The notes: a model not told the origin generated them from the letters alone. A DNA stretch of 32,460 nt from SHYR01 sp034406555 (GCA_034406555.1 DASCRM010000097.1:1-32460); one strand, 5' to 3'. Positions 25,102-32,460 are shown, numbered from the stretch's first letter. Made by a program: numbers and translations.

Positions 25102-25257
25102 GGCTGGCCGCTGGATCGCGACCTGCTGCTGGAGACGAGCCTGCCCGGCATCTTCGCTGCCGGGGACGTGCGCAACGGCACGAAGCACGGTGTCGCTTCG
25201 GCCACCGATGATGGCAACACCGCCGTCTCGATGTTCTGGCAGTACCTCTCAACGGTC
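25102..25257 (+). pseudogene. Thioredoxin-reductase-like C-terminal fragment
   Basis: The plus strand encodes 52 residues that match the C-terminal FAD-binding end of thioredoxin reductase. They include WPLDRD, LLLETSLPGIFAAGDVRNG and VASATDDGNTAVSMFWQYL. The block LETSxPGIFAAGDVR followed by the VASAxxxGxxAV helix is diagnostic. Nothing before Gly at 25102 or after Val at 25257 fits the family, so both ends are cut. It lies between the truncated DUF2235 gene and the end of the broken sulfite-oxidase-like gene, both on the other strand. It is a remnant of a rearrangement, not a gene. Confidence 0.75.
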
Positions 25258-25287
25258 TGGGTCGACCGGCGAGGCACGCGCCGGGGT

Positions 25288-26599
25288 CTACGCGTCGCGG
25301 ACGCGCACCCTGATGTCCTGGTAGCCGGTCGCGCCATCGGGGGCGGGCCGGGCGCGATCCGCTGTCTGCGTCTCGCCACTGCCATCGGTCGCACACACCT
25401 CGATGCGGCACTCGCCGGGGGTCGCGTCCCACTCGCCGAACCACTGGCGCCAGCTACTCTGCGAGAGCGCTTCGCTGAGGCTCGCTGCGCGCCATTCGCC
25501 GGTGGGCTCGCCCGACCGAGTCACGCGCACCTCCACGGCACTGACGCTACGCAGGCCGCCCTACGCGACGCCGGCGACCGCCGCCCTGCCCGGGTCGATC
25601 GTTCTGCCTACCCTCGGCACATCGATGCGCGACTGTGTCTTGATCGGCGCGCGCTTCGCCCAGCCGCGACGAATCCAGCACGCGTCGAAGTCCTCCAGCG
25701 TCGTCAGCTCGATCTCGCCGAGCCACTTCGTCGCCGAGACGTAGCCGTAGAGCCCCGGAATGATCATCCGCGCCGGGAATCCGGGGTCGGCAGGCAACGG
25801 CTCACCGTTCATTCCAACCGCGACCATCGAGGGCCGGCCATCAAGCGCCACCTCCGTCGGGAACCCGACCGTGGAGCCATCGACGGAACGCGCGATGATC
25901 TGAGTGGCCTCCGGGAGCACGCCTGCTCGCGCCCGCACATGAGCAAGCGGGATGCCCAGCCAGACCGCATTGCCCACCAGGTCGCCGCCAACCTCGTTCG
26001 AGACGCAGGCCAGCCTCATGGTCTCCTCGCGGGCCGACATCGCCAGCAGGTCCTCGAAGCTCAGCTCAATCGGCTGCTCAACCATCCCGGTCACACGCAG
26101 TCGCCAGCTTTCGACATCAACCCGAGGCACGACCAGCACCGTGTCGATGCGGTAGAAGTCATCGTTCGGCGTGATCAGCGTCGCGAGCCCATCGACCTCG
26201 AACGTCGCGTCTGAGGCGGCCACGGGCTGCGATGCAGCCGCCGACGCATTCGAGACTCCCGGCGCCGGCAGCACGACGGCGCCGCGCCGCTTCGACGTCC
26301 ACTCGCGGGCCGATGATCTGGCGTCCGACGGCCGCCGAGACCGCAGCCGCTCCGCCGATTGCACCGGCGAGGCGGAAGAACTCGCGGCGGCTGCCCTCGG
26401 ACCCCACGTTCGGTTGCACGACCTCGCTGGCGTGCTCGTCGCTCGCTGGCGGTGCGACGGCAAGTAGCCGCCGCAGCGCGAACACGCCCGCGACGGCGGC
26501 CGCGACTGCGACCAGGGAGGTCGTCCCCAGTAGACCGGCGAGCAGTTCTGCGACGGCGAGCGCCAGCGGGGCAGCGAGCAGCCCGGCAAGGCTATTCCA
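25288..26599 (-). pseudogene. Decayed membrane-anchored sulfite-oxidase-like molybdopterin gene
   Basis: Four lesions are visible in a gene of the membrane-bound sulfite-oxidase-like family. (1) No start codon: the frame opens after a TAG at 26657-26659 and has no ATG, GTG or TTG before LAGLLAAPLALAVAELLAGL (first membrane segment). (2) The segment is followed almost at once by the last membrane helix (VAVAAAVAGVFALRRLL), so the middle helices appear deleted. (3) After SRREFFRLAGAIGGAAAV and RVDVEAARR one extra base near 26283-26287 shifts the frame before AVVLPAP. (4) A TAG at 25561-25563 falls where the family has Trp (VAGVAW), then SAVEVRV and EWDATPGECRIEV continue in the same frame to the normal end at 25288. 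The molybdopterin domain still has Cys in LACVSNEVGGDLVGNAVWLG and KTQSRIDVPR. An intact but different family member is at 7766-8917. Confidence 0.82.
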
Positions 26600-26654
26600 G
26601 AGGTGGGCGCGGGGGCATCGGCAAGCTCTCTCGCTTGGATCGCTGTACTGCTCA

Positions 26655-26868
26655 GGCTAGAGATAAAGCATTGTTAGATTGCTAAAGGAGTCGCAGCACC
26701 TGACGCGGAATACGGAAATCTGGCCGCACTGGATGCGCGTACCGTCATCTGCGATCCCGAACGGTGAACATGCGTTCGCGCGAGCGTCGAACGGGTGGCG
26801 GATTCGAACAGGGCCGCGTACTGTTCGGCCAGCGCAAACGTGCTGCGGTGCCCAATCCAGGGGGTTCA
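26655..26868. other. Intergenic region with a local AT-rich stretch
   Basis: About 210 bases between the decayed molybdoenzyme gene and the esterase gene. Positions 26660-26690 are unusually AT-rich for this window (GATAAAGCATTGTTAGATTG). This could be a promoter for either side, but I cannot align a -35/-10 pair with confidence. No gene or RNA was recognised. Confidence 0.35.
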
Positions 26869-27807
26869 ATGGCGGTTGATGTCGCGACGGCGGCGTTCGT
26901 GAAGCAAATGGCCGAAGCCAGGGGGAAACCTCTGCACGAGAGCACGCCCGAGGAGGCACGCGCACTCGGTCCGGCCATGGCCGCCACTTATGGGCCGGCG
27001 CCGGAGATGGCGCGCGTCGAGGAGCACTCCATACCGGTCTCGGACGGTGAGATCACGCTGCGAGTGCTCGTGCCAATCGAGCCACCGCGCGGCGTCCTCG
27101 TGTACTACCACGGCGGCGGGTGGGTGATCGGCTCGATCGATGAGTACGACACGATGGCTCGCAAGCTGGCGGAACGCACCTCGTGCGCCATCGTGCTCGT
27201 CGAATACCGCCTCGCCCCGGAGCACCGTTACCCGACCGCCGTCGACGACTCGTACGCGGCCCTCGAGTGGGCGGGCGAGCACGTGCAGGAGATCGCGGGC
27301 AGCGAGGTGCCGCTAATCATCGCGGGCGACAGCGCGGGCGGGAACCTGGCCGCGGTGATGGCTCTGCGAGCGCGTGATCGAGGCGGACCTCGCATGGCGC
27401 TGCAGGTGCTGATCTACCCCGCCACCGATACGAACTTCGATCGACCTTCCTACATGGATCCCGAGAACCAGCTATTGCTCACCCGCGACGGGGTGATCTG
27501 GTTCTGGGATCACTACCTGCCGGACGTGTCTCGCCGCTCCGAGCCGGACGCCTCGCCGCTCCACGCGCCGGACCTCGCTGGTCTGCCCCCAGCAGTCGTG
27601 CTGACGGCGGAGCACGACCCGCTGCGAGACGAGGGCGAGGCCTATGCCGAACGGCTCTCCGAGGCGGGGGTCGAGGTGAACTTCAAGCGGCACCTCGGGC
27701 AGATGCACGCATTCTTCTCGCTGCTGATGCTGCCGGGCGGCGAACGTGGCTTCCAGCAGGTGGTGAAGGCCGTCCGCGCCTGCATCATGCGGGAAGCGAA
27801 GACCTAA
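26869..27807 (+). CDS. Alpha/beta hydrolase, hormone-sensitive-lipase-type esterase
   Basis: A 312-residue esterase of the HSL (family IV) group, hydrolysing carboxylic esters. The oxyanion-hole motif is HGGGWVIGS (81-89). The nucleophile Ser155 is in GDSAGGN, the acid is Asp250 (AEHDPLRDE, with Asp254 as the alternative) and His280 lies in GQMHAF. VEYRLAPEHRYPTAVDD (111-127) is also typical. ATG 26869 has AGGGGG six bases upstream; the frame runs to 26764 without similarity. It lies 58 bases before the Baeyer-Villiger monooxygenase gene on the same strand. Such a pair often means that the monooxygenase turns a ketone into an ester and the esterase cleaves it. No signal peptide, so it is intracellular. 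Confidence 0.93.
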   Translation: MAVDVATAAFVKQMAEARGKPLHESTPEEARALGPAMAATYGPAPEMARVEEHSIPVSDGEITLRVLVPIEPPRGVLVYYHGGGWVIGSIDEYDTMARKLAERTSCAIVLVEYRLAPEHRYPTAVDDSYAALEWAGEHVQEIAGSEVPLIIAGDSAGGNLAAVMALRARDRGGPRMALQVLIYPATDTNFDRPSYMDPENQLLLTRDGVIWFWDHYLPDVSRRSEPDASPLHAPDLAGLPPAVVLTAEHDPLRDEGEAYAERLSEAGVEVNFKRHLGQMHAFFSLLMLPGGERGFQQVVKAVRACIMREAKT

Positions 27808-27865
27808 CAACTTCACGACACAAGTGAGACTGAGCCGAGCAAGACAGAGATTCACTGGAGCAACA

Positions 27866-29485
27866 ATGGCTGACGCAACCGGAACGACCGACCTCGACGC
27901 AATCGTGATTGGTGCGGGGTTCTCGGGCCTCTACATGCTCGAGCGCCTGCGCGACGAGCTCGGTGTCTCGGCCCGCGTCTTCGAGGCGGGCGACGACGTT
28001 GGCGGGACCTGGTACTGGAACCGCTACCCCGGCGCGCGCTGCGACTCTGAGTCCTACATCTACAGCTTCTCCTTCGACAAGGAGCTGCTGCAGGAGTGGC
28101 AGTGGAGCGGCAAGTACCCGGAACAGCCGGAGATCCTCCGCTACCTGCAGCACGTCGCCGACCGCTTCGACCTGCGTCGCGACATCGAGTTCAACACCCG
28201 GGTAACCGCCGCCCACTTCAACGAGGCTGACAACCGCTGGGAGGTTCAGACTGACCAGGGCGACAAGCTCACCGCGCAGTACCTGATCACCGGCATCGGC
28301 TGCCTCTCCGCCGGGCAGGTGCCGGACATCGCAGGGCTCGACAGCTTCGAGGGTGACTGGTACCACACCGGCGCCTGGCCGCATGACGGCGTCGACCTGA
28401 CCGGCAAGCGGGTCGGTGTGATCGGCACCGGCTCCAGCGGCGTGCGGTCGATCCCGGTGATCGCGGAGCAGGCCGCGGAGCTCACCGTGTTCCAGCGCAC
28501 GCCGCAGTTCATGATCCCCGCGCGACACCATACCGTGGACGCCGAGTACCTCAACGACGTGAAGGCGAACTACGACGAGGTCTGGGAGAAGGCGCGCACC
28601 TCCCCCGCCGGCTTCTCCTTCGATTCGGTCCAGCGCTCCGCACTGGAGGCCACCTCGGAGGAGCGGAAAGCTGTATACGAGGCCTCCCGGGCTCAGGGCG
28701 GTTTCAACTTCCTCGGCAGCTCGTTCAGCGACATCGTGACCGACCGACGGGCAAACGACACCGCCGCCGAGTTCATCCGATCGAAGATCCGCGAGACCGT
28801 CGATGACCCCGACACCGCCGAGATGCTGGCGCCGACGGATCACCCGTTCACCTCGAAGCGGACCCTGATCGACACGAACTACTACGAGACCTACAACCGC
28901 GACAACGTGACGCTGGTCGACATCCGGCACGCGCCGATCGAGGAGATCACGCCGAAGAGCATCCGCACGGAGGACGGTGAGTACGAGCTCGACATCATCG
29001 TCTTCGCGACCGGCTTCGACGCGATAACGGGCACCTTCTTCAAGATGGACATCCGCGGCAGGGACGACCAGCTGCTCACGGAGAAGTGGGAAGAGGGCCC
29101 GAAGACCTACCTTGGTCTCTCCAGCGAGGGTTTCCCGAACATGTTCATGATCACGGGCCCGGGCAGTCCCTCCGTGCTCAGCAACATGCCCGTTTCGATC
29201 GAGCAACACGTCGAGTGGATTTCCGACCTGATCGAACACATGCGTGAGCGCGGACTCGATGTCGCGGAGGCGGAAGCCGACGCCGAGGAAGCGTGGGTGG
29301 CACACGTCAACGAGATCGCCGACATGACGCTCTTCCCCCTCGCCGACTCGTGGTACCTAGGAGCGAACATCCCCGGGAAGCCGCGTGTGTTCATGCCCTA
29401 CCCGGGCGGCGTCGGCACCTACCGCACGAAGTGCGATGAGGTGGCTGCCGCCGGCTACGAGGGCTTCGTCCTCAGCACCGCGTAG
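27866..29485 (+). CDS. Baeyer-Villiger-type flavin monooxygenase
   Basis: A 539-residue flavoprotein of the class B monooxygenase family, using NADPH and O2 to insert oxygen next to a ketone carbonyl. The FAD Rossmann loop is GAGFSG (16-21), and DDVGGTWYWNRYPGARCD is the family's conserved block. The Baeyer-Villiger fingerprint FxGxxxHxxxWP is exact in FEGDWYHTGAWP (161-172). The NADPH Rossmann loop is GTGSSG (187-192). The active-site arginine region is present in SKRTLIDTNYYETYNRDNV, and FATGFDAITG follows later. Length fits (about 540). Start ATG 27866 has GGAG seven bases upstream; the frame extends 14 codons further without support. It is coupled to the esterase just upstream and converges with the DinB gene. 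Confidence 0.95.
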   Translation: MADATGTTDLDAIVIGAGFSGLYMLERLRDELGVSARVFEAGDDVGGTWYWNRYPGARCDSESYIYSFSFDKELLQEWQWSGKYPEQPEILRYLQHVADRFDLRRDIEFNTRVTAAHFNEADNRWEVQTDQGDKLTAQYLITGIGCLSAGQVPDIAGLDSFEGDWYHTGAWPHDGVDLTGKRVGVIGTGSSGVRSIPVIAEQAAELTVFQRTPQFMIPARHHTVDAEYLNDVKANYDEVWEKARTSPAGFSFDSVQRSALEATSEERKAVYEASRAQGGFNFLGSSFSDIVTDRRANDTAAEFIRSKIRETVDDPDTAEMLAPTDHPFTSKRTLIDTNYYETYNRDNVTLVDIRHAPIEEITPKSIRTEDGEYELDIIVFATGFDAITGTFFKMDIRGRDDQLLTEKWEEGPKTYLGLSSEGFPNMFMITGPGSPSVLSNMPVSIEQHVEWISDLIEHMRERGLDVAEAEADAEEAWVAHVNEIADMTLFPLADSWYLGANIPGKPRVFMPYPGGVGTYRTKCDEVAAAGYEGFVLSTA

Positions 29486-29498
29486 GCAACTTCGGGTC

Positions 29499-29514
29499 CT
29501 CCCGCTAGCGGGAG
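29499..29514. terminator. Perfect 16-base palindrome between convergent genes
   Basis: CTCCCGCTAGCGGGAG is its own reverse complement. As RNA it folds to a six-pair stem with a CTAG loop on either strand. It overlaps the DinB stop codon and lies 14 bases past the monooxygenase stop, so a shared two-way terminator is plausible. There is no T-tract, so Rho-independent termination would be weak. It could instead be a protein-binding site. Confidence 0.35.
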
Positions 29515-30029
29515 TGCTTCGCTCGCTGCTCCTCCTGGAGCTCGCCGATTGCCTCGGCGCTGCGCGCGAAGATATCCGGCACCGGCCACCCGTTCAGCCC
29601 GGCGTACGTGTCCAGCTGGCTGCGGTGGTGGATGTCGTGCTCCAGCATCATCGCCAGAACGCGCCATCCCGAGAGCTGAGCGTCCGTGTCGATCATCGCG
29701 ATCTTGCGGTCGAGCCACTCGACGGGCGTGGCCTCCAGTCGGCTGCGGAACGCGCGTGCGCTCTCGTCGAGCGCCGGAAGCCACTTGTCACGCGTGCTCA
29801 CGTCGGGCGCAGGTTCGTTGACCCACCCTTCACCGCGGTACGCGGACGCGAAGTAGAGCCGCGAGCCCGCCATGTGGCCGACGATCTGGTTGATCGGCCA
29901 GGCGTTCTCGCCCTCGCCGGTGGCCGGCCGCCACCCGTCCGCCCCCGCCGGTAGCGAGCCGACATCACGCATCGCCCTACGGTGGACCGCGTCGAAGTAG
30001 TTCAGATACGCCTCGATCGAACGGAACAT
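29505..30029 (-). CDS. DinB-family (metal-dependent) protein
   Basis: A 174-residue four-helix-bundle protein of the DinB/YfiT superfamily. The three metal-binding histidines fit the pattern: His52 in IVGHMAGSR, and His131 with His135 in LEHDIHHRSQLDTYAG. The family includes thiol transferases (bacillithiol, mycothiol) and uncharacterised enzymes. This one cannot be assigned. ATG 30029 has GGGAGGG upstream. It follows the DUF6295-like gene by 29 bases and the three minus-strand genes here are one operon. The DGWRPATGEGENAWPINQIVGH region is near a typical start of the second helix. No membrane segments. Confidence 0.88.
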   Translation of the reverse strand: MFRSIEAYLNYFDAVHRRAMRDVGSLPAGADGWRPATGEGENAWPINQIVGHMAGSRLYFASAYRGEGWVNEPAPDVSTRDKWLPALDESARAFRSRLEATPVEWLDRKIAMIDTDAQLSGWRVLAMMLEHDIHHRSQLDTYAGLNGWPVPDIFARSAEAIGELQEEQRAKHSR

Positions 30030-30058
30030 CGCACCCTCCCCGGGCCCTGCGTCAGCGG

Positions 30059-30340
30059 CTAGCCCGCTACTTCCTCGCTGAGCACATGCGTCGCGTAGCC
30101 GGTCTCAAGCGCCGCCTCGATGGCGGCTACGAGGCGGCGTGCGGAGCCAACGTCGAGCTCCACGGCCACGCGCCCGCCCGGCTGATCGGGGTCGCGGAGG
30201 AAGTCGATCGTCAGCGCGTGGTCCAGCGGGGCGTGAAACGGGTGGTCGTAGTAGACATTCGCCCGGCTGAGACTGAACCAGCCCTCCGGCCCCTTGCCGC
30301 TCCCGGCGATCTCGGCCTTCTCAATGATCCAGTTGCACAT
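30059..30340 (-). CDS. Small DUF6295-like protein
   Basis: A 93-residue protein starting MCNWIIEKAEIAGSGKG, with VYYDHPFHAPLDHALTIDFL and RVAVELDVGSARRLVAAIEAAL. I recall this N-terminus and the HAL.IDF block from the DUF6295 family, so the name is from memory and less certain. The function is unknown. Two histidines and a Cys near the N-terminus could bind a metal, but that is only a suggestion. ATG 30340 has GAGAGGA upstream. It lies between the dienelactone-hydrolase-like and DinB genes on the same strand with 33- and 29-base gaps. Length, ribosome site and packing support a real gene. Confidence 0.75.
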   Translation of the reverse strand: MCNWIIEKAEIAGSGKGPEGWFSLSRANVYYDHPFHAPLDHALTIDFLRDPDQPGGRVAVELDVGSARRLVAAIEAALETGYATHVLSEEVAG

Positions 30341-30373
30341 CGTGGGTCCTCTCGTCTTCCGCCGTCGTGTCGA

Positions 30374-31132
30374 TCAGCCGCTCGGCTGCATCAGGTAGCG
30401 TTCGTAACAGTCGAAGACCTTGCCCCACGCGTCGGAGGCCTGCTCCGGGCGGTAGCCGGGGCGCTCGACGGCGAAGAAGCCGTGACCGGAGTCATCGTAG
30501 CGGTGGAACTCGTAGGTCTTGCCGAGGCGCTTCAGCTCCTCCTCGGTCTTATCGACGTTCTCAGGGGTTGGACCGCGGTCATCGTTGCCGAAGATGCCGA
30601 GCAGCGGGGTGTCCATCTCCGAGCTCAGGTCGAACGGCGCGACCGGCTGGCGCTCCGTCAGTTGATCCGCGTCTGCGATCACGCGCCCGCCCCAGCAGTC
30701 CACGACCGCGTCGAAGGCGGTCGAACGGCAGGCGATCAGGTACGACTGACGCCCGCCCGAGCAGAACCCGATCAGGCCCACGTTACCGTTGGCGAGTGGC
30801 AGCGAGCGCAGGTACGCCGCTGCCCCCTCAGCGTCTCCGACCACGCGGTCATCGGGCGCGCCGCCCTGCGAGCGCGCGGTGGCCGCCGCGTCGTCCGGCG
30901 CCGCATCCGGCGCCTCGCGGTGGAAGAGGTGCGGGCTGATCGTCGCGTACCCGGCGAAGGCGAGCTTGCGGACGACTTCCTTCGACCAGTCGTCCCAGCC
31001 GGGCATGTGGTGCGGCACCACGATGCCCGGGTACGGCCCGGTGCCCAGCGGTCGCGCCGCGTAGGCGCGTACTTCATCCCCGTCGTGCCCGGAGATGTTC
31101 ACGGTCTCCGCGATCATGCCTTCGTAGTTCAT
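30374..31132 (-). CDS. Dienelactone hydrolase family protein
   Basis: A 252-residue alpha/beta hydrolase of the dienelactone hydrolase family. The Cys nucleophile elbow is GFCSGG (Cys124), the acid is in FGNDDRGPTPE (Asp184/185) and His217 lies in DSGHGFF. YPGIVVPHHMPGWDDWSKEVVRKLAFAGY covers the N-terminal strand-helix region. The usual Glu of the AHEIFG motif is replaced here by HHMPG, so the substrate may not be dienelactone. ATG 31132 has GGGGAA upstream; the frame runs 47 codons further without similarity. First gene of the operon with the DUF6295-like and DinB genes. It is divergent from the AtuA gene across a 213-base gap. Confidence 0.88.
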   Translation of the reverse strand: MNYEGMIAETVNISGHDGDEVRAYAARPLGTGPYPGIVVPHHMPGWDDWSKEVVRKLAFAGYATISPHLFHREAPDAAPDDAAATARSQGGAPDDRVVGDAEGAAAYLRSLPLANGNVGLIGFCSGGRQSYLIACRSTAFDAVVDCWGGRVIADADQLTERQPVAPFDLSSEMDTPLLGIFGNDDRGPTPENVDKTEEELKRLGKTYEFHRYDDSGHGFFAVERPGYRPEQASDAWGKVFDCYERYLMQPSG

Positions 31133-31283
31133 GGTTCCCCAAAATCGATCACCGTCGCTCAACATGCTGTGTCGAGCCGAGAGGATACTCTCCCTCGCGA
31201 CGCTTGCGCCCGCAGTACGACCCACCAACACCGCGCGCGCCGCTCCGAACGAAGCGCAATCGAGCCGATCCACACGCGACGGG

Positions 31284-31289
31284 TATCAT
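31284..31289 (+). promoter_or_regulatory. Possible -10 element for the AtuA-family gene
   Basis: TATCAT, one mismatch from the -10 consensus, lies 56 bases before the GTG start in the divergent gap. No clear -35 hexamer at 16-18 bases. Confidence 0.28.
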
Positions 31290-31345
31290 TCCGACGCAAT
31301 CACGCGCGTCGCGCCGTCAACTGCGCACCAACACTGGAGGTTCTC

Positions 31346-32460
31346 GTGACAGAGGTGATCGGGATGCCCGCGGTCGGCGTGAGCTTCATGCACGCCGGAG
31401 GAGGCAACGACGAGGTGCTGCTCGCAGCCCTCGAGGAGCGGACACCCGACTTCATCGCGGGCGACGCGGGCAGCACGGACGCTGGCCCGGCGTTCCTCGG
31501 CTCCGGCAAGGGGATGACCCATCGGTCGGGCCTCAAGAAGGCCTTCGAGACGATCCTGCCGATCGTCGTCAGCCGGAAGATCCCTCTGATCGTCGGGTCG
31601 TGCGGCATGGCCGGGACTCGCGAACACCTCGATGAGTTTCGGGACATCGTCGAGGAGGTCGCGCGCGAGCAGGGGCTGCACTTCAACCTCGGCTTGATCG
31701 ACTCGGAACAGGACAAGTCCGCCCTCAAGGCGAGCCTGCGAGCGGGGCGCATCAGCCCGTTGGGGCCGGTACCGGAGCTGACGGAAGACGACATCGACCG
31801 TGCCACACACATCGTCGGGATGCAGGGCACAGAGCCGGTGATCAACGCGCTCAACCGCGGCGCCGATGTCGTGCTGGCCGGCCGCATCAGCGACTCCGCG
31901 ATGTTCGCCGCCGTGCCGATCATGCGCGGCATCCCGCTGGCGCAGGCCTGGCACATGGCGAAGGTGATCGACCACGGCTTCACGAACGTTGAGCCGGTCG
32001 AAGGGGTGCGGACCAGCGTCTTCGGCATCGTCGGCGACGACTACTTCCGAGTCGAAGCGACGGATCCGAGGGGGCAGGTCAACGCGATGCGCGTCGCACA
32101 CGCCACCGTCTACGAGAACAACAGCCCGTTCCACCTGCTCGAACCGCCGGGAGTGCTCGACATCTCGTCCTGCAACTTCGAGCAGGACGATCCGCGTACG
32201 GTCACGGTCACCGGCAGCGAGTTCGTCTCAAAGCCCTACACGATCAAGCTCGAGGGTGCGGAGCGCGTCGGCTATCGGACGATCACGATCGGCGGCATCC
32301 GCGACCCGGAGCTGATCACGCAGGTCTATTCGTTCCTCGCCTCATGCACGGAGCGCGTGGTGCAGATGGCTTCTGCACAGGGGATCAGCGAGGACGAGTA
32401 CCAGTTCTTCTTCCGCGTCTATGGCAAAGACGCCGTGATGCAGAAATGGGAACCGGAGGG
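31346..32460 (+). CDS. AtuA-family (acyclic terpene utilisation, DUF1446) protein, 3' end beyond window
   Basis: The frame is open for 371 codons from a GTG at 31346 (CTGGAGG, five-base spacing) to the right edge. The N-terminal region has VGVSFMHAGGGND and the family motif FIAGDAGSTDAGPAFLGSG (37-55). GSCGMAGTREHLDEF, AGRISDSAMFAAVPIMRGI and AHATVYENNSPFHLLEPPG follow. AtuA is named for a citronellol/geraniol gene cluster in Pseudomonas, but its biochemical function is unknown. Related proteins are widespread in catabolic clusters with CoA-linked acid genes. The family is about 450-600 residues, so roughly a quarter or more is missing. No neighbouring AtuC/AtuF-type carboxylase is in the window. 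No signal peptide. Confidence 0.87.
   Translation, partial: MTEVIGMPAVGVSFMHAGGGNDEVLLAALEERTPDFIAGDAGSTDAGPAFLGSGKGMTHRSGLKKAFETILPIVVSRKIPLIVGSCGMAGTREHLDEFRDIVEEVAREQGLHFNLGLIDSEQDKSALKASLRAGRISPLGPVPELTEDDIDRATHIVGMQGTEPVINALNRGADVVLAGRISDSAMFAAVPIMRGIPLAQAWHMAKVIDHGFTNVEPVEGVRTSVFGIVGDDYFRVEATDPRGQVNAMRVAHATVYENNSPFHLLEPPGVLDISSCNFEQDDPRTVTVTGSEFVSKPYTIKLEGAERVGYRTITIGGIRDPELITQVYSFLASCTERVVQMASAQGISEDEYQFFFRVYGKDAVMQKWEPE

Noticed and set aside
25039..26214. 391-codon plus-strand frame across the graveyard as a full gene
   Set aside because: Only the 52 residues at 25102-25257 match a family (thioredoxin reductase); the rest is antisense shadow of the decayed molybdoenzyme gene.
27785..29305. 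506-codon minus-strand open frame
   Set aside because: Antisense to the Baeyer-Villiger monooxygenase, whose motifs are exact; no similarity in the antisense frame.
1..32460. CRISPR arrays, tRNA or rRNA genes, insertion sequences, prophage genes
   Set aside because: No regularly spaced repeats, no tRNA-like cloverleaf or rRNA sequence, and no transposase, integrase or phage protein motifs were seen on either strand.

Overview
The window is GC-rich DNA (by eye about two thirds G+C) with tightly packed bacterial genes, clear Shine-Dalgarno sites and many four-base or overlapping junctions. It holds no RNA genes, integrase, transposase or CRISPR array that I can see. The gene content is family III CoA-transferases, SsuD-like and Baeyer-Villiger monooxygenases, DadA-type FAD oxidoreductases, molybdopterin sulfite-oxidase-like enzymes, a four-subunit 2-oxoacid:ferredoxin oxidoreductase and AtuA-family proteins. 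This suits an uncultivated Chloroflexota lineage (Dehalococcoidia/SAR202-like) or a high-GC actinobacterium. The placement is inference: no phylogenetic marker is present. Twenty-five apparently functional protein genes (two cut by the window edges) and six broken genes or fragments were found. No gene-free stretch exceeds about 210 bases.

Layout. 1-2277 (-): a tandem-fused CoA-transferase that runs off the left edge. 2350-3269 (-): a broken DUF2971 gene. 3351-9765 (+): a long operon with ferredoxin-like delta, alpha, beta and gamma subunits of a 2-oxoacid oxidoreductase, an acyl-CoA dehydrogenase, a small cysteine-containing protein, a sulfite-oxidase-like molybdoenzyme and a crotonase. 9762-10643 (-): a cyclase-family gene with an in-frame stop and a lost metal ligand. 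10798-11220 (+): OsmC-like protein. 11261-13204 (-): SsuD-like monooxygenase and a frameshifted SDR. 13327-18485 (+): FAD oxidoreductase, ThDP-dependent enzyme and a second tandem CoA-transferase. 18504-19280 (-): crotonase. 19391-20329 (+): epimerase. 20339-24398 (-): tandem rhodanese, gamma-glutamyltransferase-like protein and FAD oxidoreductase. 24434-26599: a gene graveyard (DUF2235 fragment, thioredoxin-reductase fragment on the opposite strand, decayed membrane sulfite-oxidase-like gene). 26869-29485 (+): esterase and Baeyer-Villiger monooxygenase. 29505-31132 (-): DinB, a small DUF6295-like protein and a dienelactone-hydrolase-like protein. 31346-end (+): AtuA-family protein, cut by the right edge.

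Taken together this is a catabolic accessory region for organic acids, ketones and possibly organosulfur compounds. CoA-transferases activate acids, dehydrogenase and crotonases act on the thioesters, and the ThDP enzyme and ferredoxin-linked oxidoreductase make or break C-C bonds next to CoA. The BVMO-esterase pair suggests ketone cleavage, and the SsuD-like plus sulfite-oxidase-like pair suggests desulfonation followed by sulfite oxidation. These pathway assignments are inference; substrates cannot be read from sequence.

The two most notable observations are these. Both CoA-transferase fusions keep the family's catalytic Asp only in the C-terminal half, so each looks like a one-chain heterodimer. 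The accessory genes also show a high density of precise lesions (single-base frameshifts and in-frame stops), either recent decay or assembly error.
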